Assembly: GCF_024753565.1 (NCBI RefSeq)
Contig: NZ_JANTPT010000001.1
Location: 1,259,969 to 1,323,968 of the forward strand
Direction of reading: 5' to 3'
DNA from: Mechercharimyces sp. CAU 1602
GTDB taxonomy: Bacteria; Bacillota; Bacilli; Thermoactinomycetales; JANTPT01
DNA: 64,000 nt
Shown here: in pieces, positions 1 through 10,486 of the stretch
Layout of the letters: each line of letters starts with the position of its first letter
How positions within the stretch are numbered: position 1 is the first letter of the stretch
Program-made: the position numbers and the translations under genes
Notes under the pieces: model-generated
Told to the model about the DNA's origin: nothing
Database searches by the model: none
What the model saw: the letters and a program-made list of their open reading frames with translations, nothing else

Positions 1-211
1 ATCCCGTCAATAGTAGTGGAGCCGTCTGTCGCAATGTCTCACCAATATCAAATGGGTCTAAAAACGCTGAGGCAAACAAGGCGCCATATGCCGTGATGGG
101 GTTATAGCCCGCGATCAACATAAAGATTGCCCCCACAACCAAACCCAACACAACTGAGATGAGTGATAACAATAGGGGGGACTGACGATTCATTTTTAGC
201 AGTGCTTGCAT
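1..211 (-). CDS. ABC transporter permease, BMP/nucleoside type (partial)
   Basis: This is the N-terminal 70 residues of an integral membrane permease; the rest lies beyond the left edge. The protein begins MQALLKMNRQSP and continues into one long hydrophobic segment (about residues 13-38) followed by a GYNPITAYGALF stretch, typical of the first helix and loop of RbsC/NupP-like permeases. Its ATG overlaps the stop codon of the ATPase gene by one base (TAATG), so the two are translationally coupled. It would form the channel of the transporter served by the neighbouring ATPase and lipoprotein. Family assignment rests on these residues plus context. Confidence 0.8.
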   Translation of the reverse strand, partial: MQALLKMNRQSPLLLSLISVVLGLVVGAIFMLIAGYNPITAYGALFASAFLDPFDIGETLRQTAPLLLTG

Positions 212-1734
212 TACGCTTTCACCTCTCGTTCCTGTGTTCCAGATGACATCAGCAGACCCAATTCTTCTTCAGTTGCTGTTTTTGGATCAACCCAACCCAC
301 AATTTTTCCTTCATATATCACAGCGATACGATCACTTAAATTACGCACCTCATCCAGCTCCATGGAGACCAACAATACGGCTTTGCCCTTATCACGCTGT
401 TCGATCAGCTTACCGTGAATAAATTCGATCGCACCCACATCCAATCCACGTGTTGGCTGTGCAGCGATCAGGAGTTCAGGATCTTGATCTATTTCGCGCG
501 CAATAATGCCCTTTTGCTGATTACCACCTGAGAGCGCCCGTGCCATCGTATGCTCGTCCGGAGTACGAACATCGTACTCTTCGATGAGCTTCTTCGCGTG
601 TTCAAATACTGCAGGGTAATTCATTAAGATTCCTCGCGCAAACGGAGATTGATGATACGTTTTTAATACCATATTTTCACCTATGGAAAAGTCCAGTACT
701 AAACCGCGTTTATGACGGTCTTCAGGAATATGTCCTACCCCTGCTTGGTCAATTTGACGTGGAGTATTCTTGGTAATTTCGTTACCTCTTAGTTTTATGC
801 TCCCTGATTCGACTTTACGCAATCCGGTAATCGCTTCGATCAGCTCCGATTGCCCATTTCCATCGACACCAGCGATCCCAACGATTTCTCCCGCCCGAAC
901 CTCCATGTTTAATCCAGCGACAGCATGAAGGTTACGATGATCGTTTACCACGAGGTTTTCCACTTGTAGCACCACTTCACCGCTATCCTTATCTTCTTTA
1001 TCTACAGAAAAGGTAACTTCACGCCCTACCATCTTCGTTGCTAACTCTTTTTCATTCGTATCTTTAACGGATAAAGAGTCGACCACTCGTCCACGCCGAA
1101 TAACGGTGACGGAATCACAGGCACTCATAATTTCCTTAAGTTTATGTGTGATAAAAATAATTGTTTTGCCCTCAGCCACCAAGTTTTTCATAATTGCGAG
1201 CAACTCTTCTACTTCCTGTGGTCCTAATACGGCGGTTGGCTCGTCAAAGATCAATACATCTGCTCCGCGATATAAGGTTTTTAAGATTTCTACTCGCTGT
1301 TGCATCCCGACTGAGATATCCCTTATTTTTGCTTTAGGATCCACTTTTAATCCGTAGCGATCAGAAATCTCCTGCACTTCTTTCTCCGCTTTCAGTCGAT
1401 CAAGAAAGGGCCCCTTCTTTGTCTCTGCCCCCAGCATAATATTTTCCGTTACCGTAAATGGCTCCACCAACATAAAATGCTGATGTACCATTCCAATCCC
1501 ATAACGATCTGCGTCTGCTGGACCGCTTATAGCGACTCGATCTTCCTTTAGAAAGATCTCACCCTCATCTGGCTGATATAGTCCGAATAAGATGTTCATC
1601 AAGGTAGACTTTCCTGCACCATTCTCACCTAATAGCGCATGAATCTCTCCTTTTTTAACTTGCAGATTAATGGAATCATTAGCGACAATTCCAGGAAAGC
1701 GTTTAGTAATGCCTTTCATCTCCACCACATTCAT
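211..1734 (-). CDS. ABC transporter ATP-binding protein, BMP/nucleoside (NupO-like)
   Basis: This is a double-domain ABC ATPase that would energise uptake of nucleosides or a similar substrate. The first domain has Walker A GENGAGKST near residue 37, an SVGMQQR signature and Walker B LIFDEPTAVL. The second has a degenerate Walker A, GVDGNGQSEL (Gln for the catalytic Lys), then LSGGNQQK and the AAQPTRGLD variant typical of the YufO/NupO group. I chose the ATG at 1734 because it follows GGAAGGGGGA by nine bases; an in-frame start lies 27 bases upstream. It sits between the lipoprotein and the permease, giving a binding protein-ATPase-permease operon. The substrate is inferred from family only. 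Confidence 0.9.
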   Translation of the reverse strand: MNVVEMKGITKRFPGIVANDSINLQVKKGEIHALLGENGAGKSTLMNILFGLYQPDEGEIFLKEDRVAISGPADADRYGIGMVHQHFMLVEPFTVTENIMLGAETKKGPFLDRLKAEKEVQEISDRYGLKVDPKAKIRDISVGMQQRVEILKTLYRGADVLIFDEPTAVLGPQEVEELLAIMKNLVAEGKTIIFITHKLKEIMSACDSVTVIRRGRVVDSLSVKDTNEKELATKMVGREVTFSVDKEDKDSGEVVLQVENLVVNDHRNLHAVAGLNMEVRAGEIVGIAGVDGNGQSELIEAITGLRKVESGSIKLRGNEITKNTPRQIDQAGVGHIPEDRHKRGLVLDFSIGENMVLKTYHQSPFARGILMNYPAVFEHAKKLIEEYDVRTPDEHTMARALSGGNQQKGIIAREIDQDPELLIAAQPTRGLDVGAIEFIHGKLIEQRDKGKAVLLVSMELDEVRNLSDRIAVIYEGKIVGWVDPKTATEEELGLLMSSGTQEREVKA

Positions 1735-1813
1735 GGTTGTGGCTCCCCCTTCCTCCGTCATGTAAAGAGGCTAGCCAACGCCAGCCCCTTATCATCATAC
1801 CTTCGTATGCAAT

Positions 1814-2851
1814 TTACTTCATAAACTCTTCAAGCTCTTCAATTGTGGCAGGAACTTTAACTTCACCATCGATGATTTTGTTGCGATACTCGTCCACTTT
1901 CTTTAGTACATCATCTGGGGTGTTTTTGTTACTCGTAGTAGCAATACCGACCGCATCATCTTCCAAGCCGAGTACAACTTCTTTTCCACCCTCAAACGTT
2001 CCTTTATCCAAACTAGCGGCGACATCATAAACCGCGACATCCACCTTCTTAATCATCGAGCTCAAGGTATGATTAGGTGCGAGGCTAGATTGATCCATAT
2101 CAACACCAATAGCCCAAAATTTTCCTTGTTCCCGTGTTTTCACTTCGCTAAAGAGTCCCTTTCCTACTCCGCCTGCTGCGTGGTAAATAACATCAGTGTT
2201 ATCATTATACATACTCTTGGCTAGCGAGCGACCTTTAGCTGTATCCGTAAAGCTGGCTGCGTATGCTACTTTTACTTCTGCATCCGGGTTAACAGCATGT
2301 ACTCCAGCACGATAACCTGCTTCAAACTTCTTGATGAGTTCAGATTCAATCCCACCGATAAAACCAACTTTATCCGTTTTCGTGGTTGCTCCCGCGATAA
2401 CTCCCATCAAGAAAGAGCCTTCATGCTCTTTAAAAGTAACAGCTACAACGTTATCAGGAATATTTCCACCCATATTGGTGTCCACAATCCCTAATTTTGC
2501 ATCCGGGAATTGATCCGAAATATCTCTCATCGCTTCTTCAAACTTAAATCCGATACCCCAAGTAAGATCATAATCTCCACGAATCAACTTCGTCAAGTTC
2601 GGAATATAATCCGAGTCTTTATTGGATTCTAAGTACTTTACTTCTGCACCTAACTCTTTCTCTGCTTGCTTCATCCCTTCCCAAGCTGTCTGGTTAAAGG
2701 ATTCATCATTAATCCCACCAGTATCCGTTACCAGTCCCAGCTTGAGACCTCCATCTTTACCTTCTTTGCTCTCATCTCCACTGCCACTTCCACACGCAGA
2801 TAAAACCAACATAGCACTCAACAGCAGAATCAGCCAACTTTTCTTCTTCAT
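1814..2851 (-). CDS. BMP family substrate-binding lipoprotein
   Basis: This is an extracytoplasmic solute-binding lipoprotein of the basic membrane protein (BMP/PnrA/NupN) family, which usually binds nucleosides. It starts MKKKSWLILLLSAMLVL and has a lipobox LSAC, so Cys20 should be lipidated after signal peptidase II cleavage. A Gly/Ser/Asp linker is followed by GLVTDTGGINDESFNQ, the characteristic first strand of BMP proteins. The ATG at 2851 is preceded by AAAGGAGA at nine bases. It is the first gene of the transporter operon. A nucleoside substrate is likely but not shown by the sequence. Confidence 0.93.
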   Translation of the reverse strand: MKKKSWLILLLSAMLVLSACGSGSGDESKEGKDGGLKLGLVTDTGGINDESFNQTAWEGMKQAEKELGAEVKYLESNKDSDYIPNLTKLIRGDYDLTWGIGFKFEEAMRDISDQFPDAKLGIVDTNMGGNIPDNVVAVTFKEHEGSFLMGVIAGATTKTDKVGFIGGIESELIKKFEAGYRAGVHAVNPDAEVKVAYAASFTDTAKGRSLAKSMYNDNTDVIYHAAGGVGKGLFSEVKTREQGKFWAIGVDMDQSSLAPNHTLSSMIKKVDVAVYDVAASLDKGTFEGGKEVVLGLEDDAVGIATTSNKNTPDDVLKKVDEYRNKIIDGEVKVPATIEELEEFMK

Positions 2852-3026
2852 GTATACGATTCTCCTTTCAGTATCGTTCATCCGGGCGACTCTTCCCGTA
2901 ACAATTTACTGAACGTCACACCATTATTGCAGATTGCGTTCTACTATTTACGGTAAGAATGAAAGCTGTCCCATCACATTTATACCATACTCGGGATCAT
3001 GATGCCACTTACAAAGAGGCTCATAT

Positions 3027-5324
3027 TTAGACCGAAATATTTCTTTGAGCATGCCATTGCTCTTGAGTGATCAAAACCTCACGTGGCTTGCTCCCTTCGT
3101 ACGGACCTACTACACCCCTATTTTCCATCATATCAATCAACCGTGCTGCCCGCGTATAGCCAACTCGTAAGCGACGTTGAAGGAGAGAAGCAGAAGCCGC
3201 TTTTGATTCCACCACCAATTGTACCGCGCGCGGATACAATTCATCGTCCACATCCTCTGCCTGTACATGTTCTTCGGCAGTTGGGATCATCTCCTCTTGG
3301 TAATGAACTTCTTGTTGTTCCTTCACATAATGGACGATAGTATCCACTTCCTGATCAGATACAAACACCCCTTGAATACGTGTCGGCTTAGATGCACCTA
3401 CAGGCAAATAGAGTAGATCCCCTTGACCTAGTAATTTTTCCGCCCCACTACCGTCTAAAATCGTACGCGAATCCACCTGTGAAGAGACTGCGAAAGCAAT
3501 GCGTGAGGGAATATTAGCCTTAATAATACCTGTAATCACATCAACCGAGGGTCGCTGGGTTGCCAAAATCAGATGTATTCCTGCTGCACGAGCCATTTGA
3601 GCTAAACGACTAATTGCTTCCTCCACATCTTGTGGAGCGACCATCATCAAATCAGCCAGCTCGTCTACAATGACAACGATATACGGGAGTGGATGAAGCC
3701 CCTCTTCTTTCTTATCACGAATCATCTGGTTGTAACGCTCAATCTCGCGAGCACCTGTCTGAGCGAAGAGTTCATAGCGCTTCTCCATCTCGGCTACTAC
3801 TTTCTTCAAGGCCATCGCTGCTTTACGAGCATCTGTTACGACTGGGGTGAGAAGATGAGGAATACCATTATATATATTTAATTCTACCCGTTTCGGATCT
3901 ATCATCATCAGCTTTACTTCGTGCGGCTTTGCTTTATAGAGCAAACTGCTTATAATACCGTTTATGCAAACGCTTTTCCCGGAACCAGTAGCTCCTGCCA
4001 CCAATACATGTGGCATCCTAGCTAAATCAGCCACAATCGCTTCTCCCGAGATATCACGTCCTAGCGCAATACTTAATTTCGATTTTGCCTCGTGGTATTG
4101 CGAGCTTTCCAGTACATCACGCAAGCCAACAATTGAAACTTCTTGATTTGGAACCTCGATACCTACTGCCGCTTTTCCTGGAATCGGCGCTTCAATACGA
4201 ATGTCTTTTGCTGCCAGTGCTAACGCCAGGTCATCTGCCAAGTTAACTATGCGGCTCACCTTCACACCCGTGCTTGGTTGAACTTCATAGCGAGTTACTG
4301 TAGGACCACGATGAATCTGAGTCACCTGTGCTTGTACGCCAAAACTCTCCAGGGTAGTCTCCAACTTTTTCGCATTAGCAGTCATATCCTTACGTTCCCG
4401 ACCTCGCCCTTGCTTCTTCGATTTACTTAGTAAACTGTACGGAGGAAGACGATAGGCAGAATCTGGTTCGGTCATCATATGAAGAGATGTGCCTGATGCA
4501 TCTGCCTTTCCTTCCTCACTTACAGGAGGGGGAACAGAAGAATCTTCAGCAAATAAAGACAGCTGTTCTCTTTTTTCCTGCTCTAACTGACGATCGGCAA
4601 AATCATGAATTACAGGACTCTCTGCTTGGGTTAACTCTGTCACACGTGCAGATGTAGGAGCCTCTTTCTCTTCCTTCTCCCCCTGCTGCTTGCTCTTGGA
4701 CTGGTGCACTCGCCAGCGCTGGTTCACCATCGTCTTCCACTCTGAAAACTTCATTCCCGATGCTTGACGCACGGTTTGAAATAAGTGGATGAAAGAGAGG
4801 CGTGCCGTCAAAATAAACCCTACTAAGAGGAGTGCTACAATCGCAAACGGGGTACCTGTATTAGAAAACAAGTATAAGAAAAGAGCATACCCCACTGCAC
4901 CTACCATTCCTCCACCAATATCCGTGGGTAAGCGTGAATTGCGCTCTTCTAAGATTTTCTCCCAACTTACAGCTAAAACAGACCCTTCTTCTCCAGCAGC
5001 ACGCAACGCCACAAACGTGTTCATGTGATTCCATATCAGCAGTGCCAATATGATAAACAGAATGCCCGTCCACCGTGCCGACCATTTCTGTGGCCACTGG
5101 CGTTTAATCATAATATATCCTGCAATGATGATCCCCATCAGCGGGATGAGAAAATCGAAAGTCCCTACGATGAAGCGAGATATATAGCTAAGAGAGCGTC
5201 CGACAGCCCCTAGTCTCGCCATAGCTATCAATGAGACCGTAAATAGTGCAATGCCATAGATCTCAAAGCGTATGGCTTGTTGCAAGGTGTCCTTCTTCTT
5301 TTGCTTTTTCTTTTTTTTCGGCAT
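3027..5324 (-). CDS. spoIIIE: DNA translocase SpoIIIE/FtsK
   Basis: This is a membrane-anchored, ATP-driven DNA pump; in sporulating Bacillales it moves the chromosome into the forespore through the septum. A very basic N-terminus ([11 protein letters not shown]) precedes about four transmembrane segments within the first 170 residues. A charged Gln/Glu-rich linker follows, then the motor domain with Walker A GATGSGKS and Walker [12 protein letters not shown]. The C-terminal winged-helix gamma domain (from [11 protein letters not shown] onward) reads KOPS/SRS-type sequences. The length, 765 residues, suits the family. Its position after tepA-ylzJ matches Bacillus. A separate FtsK paralog could exist outside the window, so the SpoIIIE name rests on synteny. 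Confidence 0.93.
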   Translation of the reverse strand: MPKKKKKQKKKDTLQQAIRFEIYGIALFTVSLIAMARLGAVGRSLSYISRFIVGTFDFLIPLMGIIIAGYIMIKRQWPQKWSARWTGILFIILALLIWNHMNTFVALRAAGEEGSVLAVSWEKILEERNSRLPTDIGGGMVGAVGYALFLYLFSNTGTPFAIVALLLVGFILTARLSFIHLFQTVRQASGMKFSEWKTMVNQRWRVHQSKSKQQGEKEEKEAPTSARVTELTQAESPVIHDFADRQLEQEKREQLSLFAEDSSVPPPVSEEGKADASGTSLHMMTEPDSAYRLPPYSLLSKSKKQGRGRERKDMTANAKKLETTLESFGVQAQVTQIHRGPTVTRYEVQPSTGVKVSRIVNLADDLALALAAKDIRIEAPIPGKAAVGIEVPNQEVSIVGLRDVLESSQYHEAKSKLSIALGRDISGEAIVADLARMPHVLVAGATGSGKSVCINGIISSLLYKAKPHEVKLMMIDPKRVELNIYNGIPHLLTPVVTDARKAAMALKKVVAEMEKRYELFAQTGAREIERYNQMIRDKKEEGLHPLPYIVVIVDELADLMMVAPQDVEEAISRLAQMARAAGIHLILATQRPSVDVITGIIKANIPSRIAFAVSSQVDSRTILDGSGAEKLLGQGDLLYLPVGASKPTRIQGVFVSDQEVDTIVHYVKEQQEVHYQEEMIPTAEEHVQAEDVDDELYPRAVQLVVESKAASASLLQRRLRVGYTRAARLIDMMENRGVVGPYEGSKPREVLITQEQWHAQRNISV

Positions 5325-5410
5325 AAAGTGATCACCTTTCCCGCATGCTCATTCCTTCCCCCATTATAGCATGGAAACTCTCTTCCATACCTTCACTCCA
5401 AACGGTAAAA

Positions 5411-5632
5411 CTAAACGGAGGGCACCATACTTATTTGACTTCCTGGCTGTAACCGAGGGTTGAGGAAGTGCTCTGGATCGGAAGAGAGAAGACGTACAAT
5501 TTGTGCTTGACCGCTCGTGTTCATCAGCACTTCTACTGTAACTCCATCAATTACAACTTCTTTTGTGTCCGCTTGTGGTTGATCTGGATCCAAATATATT
5601 AACTCATGTGGAAGCACAGTGTAATGAATCAT
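5411..5632 (-). CDS. ylzJ: YlzJ-like family protein
   Basis: This is a 73-residue protein of the small YlzJ-like family, which has no assigned biochemical role. It begins [16 protein letters not shown], the recognisable opening of the family, and is rich in beta-type sequence with no membrane segment. Its ATG overlaps the end of tepA by four bases (ATGA), so the pair is translationally coupled. The tepA-ylzJ-spoIIIE order is the usual Bacillales arrangement and is the main support beyond the N-terminal motif. Confidence 0.82.
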   Translation of the reverse strand: MIHYTVLPHELIYLDPDQPQADTKEVVIDGVTVEVLMNTSGQAQIVRLLSSDPEHFLNPRLQPGSQISMVPSV

Positions 5633-6363
5633 TGAACCACCTCTTGTGGCTGTCTTCGTTCTTGAATCATACGATTTAACTCACGAAGAGCAACACCGAG
5701 ACCACCAACACGATCAATTAATCCATGCTTCACAGCATCCTCTCCAATCAGATTTGTGCCAATATCACGTGCTAAATCCCCCGTCTGGAACATTAGCTCC
5801 CTAAATGTCTTCTCTTTAATACTAGAGTGTGCCTCTACAAAGCGAATCACACGGTCTTGCATCTTTTCTAAGTACTCAAACGTCTGCGGAACCCCGATCA
5901 CAAGCCCATTTAATCGAACTGGATGAATAATCATCGTAGCGGATTCAGCAATAAAAGAAAGATCTGCTGCCACCGCAATGGGGACTCCAATGCTATGCCC
6001 CCCTCCCAATACTAACGAGACAGTCGGCTTACTCATTGTTGCAATCATCTCAGCAATGGCTAAACCTGCTTCCACATCTCCCCCGACCGTGTTTAAAATA
6101 ACGGCCATCCCTTCAATCTTCGGGTTTTGTTCTGCCGCAATCAACTGCGGAATCACATGTTCATACTTGGTGGTTTTATTTTGCGACGGCATTAGGAGGT
6201 GACCTTCAATCTGCCCCACCACCGTTAAACAGTGAATATTAGACTCCCCTTGGGGTACACTGGTCTGCCCTAATTTTTCGATCGCATCCATCACATTTTT
6301 CCGTTCATGCTCCTGTACTTCCTGCTGTTTTTCGCTTTTTTCTTCGTTTTCCTGCTTTGGCAT
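5629..6363 (-). CDS. tepA: ClpP-family protease TepA (translocation-enhancing)
   Basis: This is a serine protease of the ClpP/crotonase fold, related to B. subtilis TepA, which has been linked to protein export and to degradation of spore proteins. A charged Glu/Lys/Gln-rich N-terminus of about 40 residues precedes the ClpP core. The nucleophile is Ser124 in GGGHSIGVP, and His147 in MIIHPVR is the likely catalytic histidine. The ATG at 6363 has AAAGGAGG eight bases upstream, which decides it over an ATG 24 bases earlier. It overlaps ylzJ. It lacks a Clp ATPase partner nearby, as expected for this branch. Confidence 0.9.
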   Translation of the reverse strand: MPKQENEEKSEKQQEVQEHERKNVMDAIEKLGQTSVPQGESNIHCLTVVGQIEGHLLMPSQNKTTKYEHVIPQLIAAEQNPKIEGMAVILNTVGGDVEAGLAIAEMIATMSKPTVSLVLGGGHSIGVPIAVAADLSFIAESATMIIHPVRLNGLVIGVPQTFEYLEKMQDRVIRFVEAHSSIKEKTFRELMFQTGDLARDIGTNLIGEDAVKHGLIDRVGGLGVALRELNRMIQERRQPQEVVQ

Positions 6364-6507
6364 TGATTCAACCTCCTTTGACGACACTTAGTATGTGCCA
6401 CAAAAGGTCTCCTACATACCTACCTCTTCTACTACACCACTTCACAAGTCATATAAGCATAGATATAGTGTTACTAAGGGAAGTAAACGAAGGAGGGTAT
6501 TTAAACC

Positions 6508-6966
6508 ATGCACACGATTACGAGGAAGCTACACTTACCCATCTCTCTTACAACCGCTTGGAAATTCTTTACTGATGTAAGTAACATTGAGCAGATTACC
6601 TCACCTAAAATAAACCTGAATTTGCACACACCCCATGGAACGTACCTTTATCCTGGCATGTTATTTCATATTATAGTAGAGCTTATCCCTTTTGTTCCAT
6701 TACGATGGACTAGCGTAGTCTCCCATATGAAGACGAATCAATCCTTTATTGATCAACAAATTGCAGGTCCTTTTACATTTTGGCATCATGAGCACCACTT
6801 TCAATCAAAGCCCGATGGTAGCGTGCTGATGACTGATATCATTTCTTATCAACTTCCAGGAGGACCTGCAGGGCGCGCTGCTCACTCACTCTTCGCTGCC
6901 AAACAGATAGAACGATTTATCGAGGAAAGAGAAGCCAATATTCTTTTTCACTTCTCCCCTCACTAA
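6508..6966 (+). CDS. SRPBCC (START-like) family protein
   Basis: This is a 152-residue soluble protein of the SRPBCC ligand-binding fold, often annotated polyketide cyclase/dehydrase-like. The N-terminus (HTITRKLHLPISLTTAWKFF) is the typical first strand and helix, and the segment PGMLFHIIVELIPFVPLRW is the hydrophobic central part that lines the pocket. The C-terminal helix includes FAAKQIERFIEER. No catalytic residue can be named. It is on the plus strand, opposite its neighbours, with an AAGGAGG site before the ATG, and sits between tepA and a SNF2 helicase where Bacillus has neither gene. Ligand and role are unknown. Confidence 0.78.
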   Translation: MHTITRKLHLPISLTTAWKFFTDVSNIEQITSPKINLNLHTPHGTYLYPGMLFHIIVELIPFVPLRWTSVVSHMKTNQSFIDQQIAGPFTFWHHEHHFQSKPDGSVLMTDIISYQLPGGPAGRAAHSLFAAKQIERFIEEREANILFHFSPH

Positions 6967-6986
6967 GGAGATCACTATACTAAGTC

Positions 6987-9900
6987 CTATAAACTTAACA
7001 ACTCACGAATCTCATCTTCACCTAAAGAGGTAATCATCTGCTCTCCCGGCTGAATCACTTGATCAAACAGCTCTCGTTTCTTCTGCTGCAACTGATTAAT
7101 CTTCTCTTCAATCGTTCCTCGCGCGATCAGTTTAATCACTTGTACTGTTTTTTTCTGTCCAAACCGGTGGGCACGATCTGCAGCTTGCTGTTCTACTGCA
7201 GGGTTCCACCACAAATCATATAAAATAACCGTGTCCGCTCCCGTCAAATTTAATCCGGTTCCTCCTGCTTTTAACGAAATCAAAAACAAATCTTTCTCTC
7301 CTTGATTAAATTGACTCACCATCTCTACACGTTCTTTACTAGGCGTTTGACCGTCAAGATAATAATAGGCATACCCTTTCTCCTTTAACATTTGTTGAAT
7401 AAGGGCTAACATGCTAGTAAATTGAGAAAAAATGAGCACCCTGCGTTTATTTAATATTAGCTCCTCCACAAGCTCACGCAGCTGTGCAAATTTTCCTGCA
7501 TCCCCGCTGTAATTTTCTAAATACAAAGAGGGGTGGCAACAAATTTGGCGCAAGCGGGTCAATGCAGCCAATATCTTCATGCGGCTCTTCTGGAATCCCT
7601 TTGTGCGCAGAGCCTCGGCAGCATCCGTTTGAATTTGCCCCAGTGTGGCTAAGTAGATCGCCTTCTGTTCCATAGTTAGCTCGGAAAGTTGATTCGTTTC
7701 AATTTTATCTGGTAGTTCGGTAAGCACCTCTTGCTTCATCCGGCGCAGGATAAAAGGACGTACACGCTTGGAGATGTCGCTCGTCGATAACTCACGAAAA
7801 CGACGTTGACTGGGGAAAAGCCCTGGTAAGATCACATCTAAGATCGAGTTTAATTCTTCAATCCTATTTTCAATCGGGGTGCCACTCAAAGCAAAGCGCG
7901 TTCCCGCATGCAAGCGTTTCACCGCTTGGGCTGTCTGAGATTGCCTATTCTTAAAGGATTGTGCTTCATCTAGAATCAGCGTTTGAATCTGCTGTTGCTC
8001 GTACCAGGCGATATCACGTCGTAAAAGTGGATAAGATGTGATCAATAAGTCTACATCCGTTTCAGAGCGCATCAACTCTTCTCGTTCCGCAACCGTCCCG
8101 GCCATCACTACGGTGCGTAAGTGGGGGGCAAATCGCTCACATTCACTTTCCCAGTTATAAATTAGGGAAGACGGAGCGACTACCACTGAAGGAGGCAGTG
8201 GACCGTTTCCTAACCGTTCCTGCTCTTCTCGTTCAGAAAGAATAAAAGCAAGTGCTTGTAGAGTTTTACCTAATCCCATATCATCTGCCAAAATGCCACC
8301 TAAGCGGTAGTGAGCTAAGGTTTTCATCCATTGAAAACCATAACGTTGATAGTCCCGCAGAGTAGCGGTTAAGCTAGACGGAATCGCAAACTCTAATGTT
8401 TCTGGCTCTTGAATATCGCGCACAAGGCGACGAAAGCGCCCCCCTCTCTTCAAGCTCACTCCCTGTTCTCTGCCCCAAGCATCTACCTGTAAGGCTCGTA
8501 GTGCAGGCAATTTGATTTTGTTCCCTTCAAATTGTGGTTTCCCTCCTTCCTCTTGCACCAGTGTTTGAATCATTTTCATTCCCTGATCTTGTAATGACAT
8601 AAAAGTACCACTTGGCAAACGGTAGTACTTCTTCTTCTCTTTTAATGCACGTAAGAGAGATTGTAGCTCTTTTTCTTCTACCTCGGGTAAATCAAACTCA
8701 ATCTCTAACCAGTTCATACTTCGATCTAACTCAAGAGCCGGCAATATCTGTTCTTCTCGTTCCCTGTACCACATTTGATCAACCTCTTTTGAAGAATAAA
8801 CATCGGCCTCTTTTTCTAAGTCTGACAAATACTCATATAAAAAGGTGAACAATTCTTCTTCACCCTCTAAATAAAGCTGATCACCATTAAAATGAAAGCC
8901 ACTCGTTTCAAACAGGCCCATTACGCGTTGTTCTTTCTCCGTATCGCGAATGAGAATATGTTCATCGGATCGATCCTGTTGATTTCTCAATGGATCCAAT
9001 AGGTTTTCACCGTAATGGTAGGAAATAGTAGCAATCAGACGTTCATTGCCATCCTCCTCTTCTTGTTCAAGATGCACCTCTACGTGAAGAGGATAGTGAA
9101 TAATTTTTTCAGATATCGGTTCATCCACCTGTAAACAGCCCTCTTTCTGAATCAGGGGCAGCACTGTAGAGGCGAACTCTTCCATCTGTTCTGGCAATAT
9201 ATATAGCTTCTCTTCAGGTAATCGTTCCAGTTGCTGATGAAACGGAAGGATAAACGCTATTTCTGTATTTGACAACGTATATAGAGTGCTCCCTTCAATA
9301 CATAGCCCTTCCTCTGTAATTAAATAAAGTTGTCGTTGCTCTTTATTTTCAATTGTAAAATAACTATTCTCTTTCGTTAGAAAGAAGGAGAAAGGTGTTT
9401 TCCCTTCCTTCCATAGTAATGATTGATAGGGTGTAGATTCGTCCCCATTGGCAAACACAAATTGGCCCGGAGGGAGCATCTTTAGAAACTCTTCCACCCG
9501 ATGGGAAGGAATATAAAGTGTACGCGCACCATTTTCGACAATATACTGTGTTTGCGAGCCTACCAATTGTCGATATCTTTCTTCGTCACGTGCCAACTCA
9601 CTCAGGAATTGTAACATCTCCATATCCACGTCAGAGAGCCTATATATGTCGGGGTCGTAGATAAATGTTTTTGTAAAATATAGCTCCTTTGCCTCCATGA
9701 CTGCTTCTAGAAAAGCAGCAATATCTTTAACTACATATACCCGTTTTGGACCTACCCGTAATTGGACCGTCACCCAGCGGTCCACTTTTTCTTCATATGA
9801 AGGAACTAACTCAACTTCATACTGTACAAATAAATGCTCATTACCAAAAGATTCAGGCGATCTCCTTTCCGATATAGTCATCGGCGTCTGGAACTTTTCC

Positions 9901-10283
9901 ATAACTGAGCGCACTCGATTTCGATGCCCTTCTTTTACCCATGGAGGAAGATCATTCGAGTCAATGGGTTCATTCTTACCTGACACTGTATTCCGTATTA
10001 TGTATATCAGCACAGCTACTATGTGCTTACAAAATCCGTAATAAGCTGAATTAGCAGGACATGAGCAATCCGCATCCGACATCTTACCAGCATGATCGCA
10101 AAATATCTGCACGCGATAACTATAAGCGTCATGTCCGTCTACCCATGCTTCATAACCACTACCCGACGAAGCAGATTGAAATTCACTTACTTTACCCGCT
10201 TCGTAATACCGCACCCCCTTATCAAAGGTAGTGTGGTTGGCGCTGCGCCGCAATACCTCATCTAGACTAACAATCCCTGACAT
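6987..10283 (-). CDS. SWIM zinc finger / SNF2 helicase (RapA/YwqA-like)
   Basis: This is a 1098-residue SNF2-family DNA translocase. The N-terminus carries a SWIM zinc finger (ADCSCPANSAYYGFCKH, Cys-x-Cys then Cys-x-His, about residues 72-88). A long SNF2-associated region follows, and the helicase core occupies roughly residues 630-1098. Visible motifs are ADDMGLGKTLQA (Walker A), LILDEAQSFK (DEAQ box), ALSGTPIENR, and the second lobe with AGGTGLNLTGAD and ADRAHRFGQKK. The family remodels nucleoprotein complexes, but the partner here is unknown. It is inserted between RNase J and tepA relative to Bacillus and converges with the SRPBCC gene 20 bases away. Confidence 0.92.
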   Translation of the reverse strand: MSGIVSLDEVLRRSANHTTFDKGVRYYEAGKVSEFQSASSGSGYEAWVDGHDAYSYRVQIFCDHAGKMSDADCSCPANSAYYGFCKHIVAVLIYIIRNTVSGKNEPIDSNDLPPWVKEGHRNRVRSVMEKFQTPMTISERRSPESFGNEHLFVQYEVELVPSYEEKVDRWVTVQLRVGPKRVYVVKDIAAFLEAVMEAKELYFTKTFIYDPDIYRLSDVDMEMLQFLSELARDEERYRQLVGSQTQYIVENGARTLYIPSHRVEEFLKMLPPGQFVFANGDESTPYQSLLWKEGKTPFSFFLTKENSYFTIENKEQRQLYLITEEGLCIEGSTLYTLSNTEIAFILPFHQQLERLPEEKLYILPEQMEEFASTVLPLIQKEGCLQVDEPISEKIIHYPLHVEVHLEQEEEDGNERLIATISYHYGENLLDPLRNQQDRSDEHILIRDTEKEQRVMGLFETSGFHFNGDQLYLEGEEELFTFLYEYLSDLEKEADVYSSKEVDQMWYREREEQILPALELDRSMNWLEIEFDLPEVEEKELQSLLRALKEKKKYYRLPSGTFMSLQDQGMKMIQTLVQEEGGKPQFEGNKIKLPALRALQVDAWGREQGVSLKRGGRFRRLVRDIQEPETLEFAIPSSLTATLRDYQRYGFQWMKTLAHYRLGGILADDMGLGKTLQALAFILSEREEQERLGNGPLPPSVVVAPSSLIYNWESECERFAPHLRTVVMAGTVAEREELMRSETDVDLLITSYPLLRRDIAWYEQQQIQTLILDEAQSFKNRQSQTAQAVKRLHAGTRFALSGTPIENRIEELNSILDVILPGLFPSQRRFRELSTSDISKRVRPFILRRMKQEVLTELPDKIETNQLSELTMEQKAIYLATLGQIQTDAAEALRTKGFQKSRMKILAALTRLRQICCHPSLYLENYSGDAGKFAQLRELVEELILNKRRVLIFSQFTSMLALIQQMLKEKGYAYYYLDGQTPSKERVEMVSQFNQGEKDLFLISLKAGGTGLNLTGADTVILYDLWWNPAVEQQAADRAHRFGQKKTVQVIKLIARGTIEEKINQLQQKKRELFDQVIQPGEQMITSLGEDEIRELLSL

Positions 10284-10448
10284 GACTCATTTCCCCTTTA
10301 TCCTTAAATCCCATCTTTATTGCTTATCCTTTCATTCTAGCATACGTATCTCCTCTTATACTTATCTCCAGTATAAACGGGATAAACCTATATTAAACGC
10401 ATATCAAACATTGCTTCAGTATTGGTACTGGGCTTTTATATACTGAAA

Positions 10449-10476
10449 AACCGCCTCTCCATTCGGAAAGACGGTT
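10449..10476 (-). terminator. Rho-independent terminator after RNase J gene
   Basis: On the minus strand a stem of AACCG-CT-CC type pairs with GG-AG-CGGTT around a four-base loop, followed by a T run. It lies just past the stop codon of the RNase J gene. Confidence 0.65.
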
Positions 10477-10486
10477 AGGTTTCTTA

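Noticed and set aside
2882-3026. Purine riboswitch upstream of the BMP lipoprotein
   Set aside because: The conserved loop and junction bases of the purine aptamer are not present.
2882-3026. Terminator for spoIIIE or promoter for the BMP operon
   Set aside because: No hairpin with a T run and no convincing -35/-10 pair was seen in this gap.
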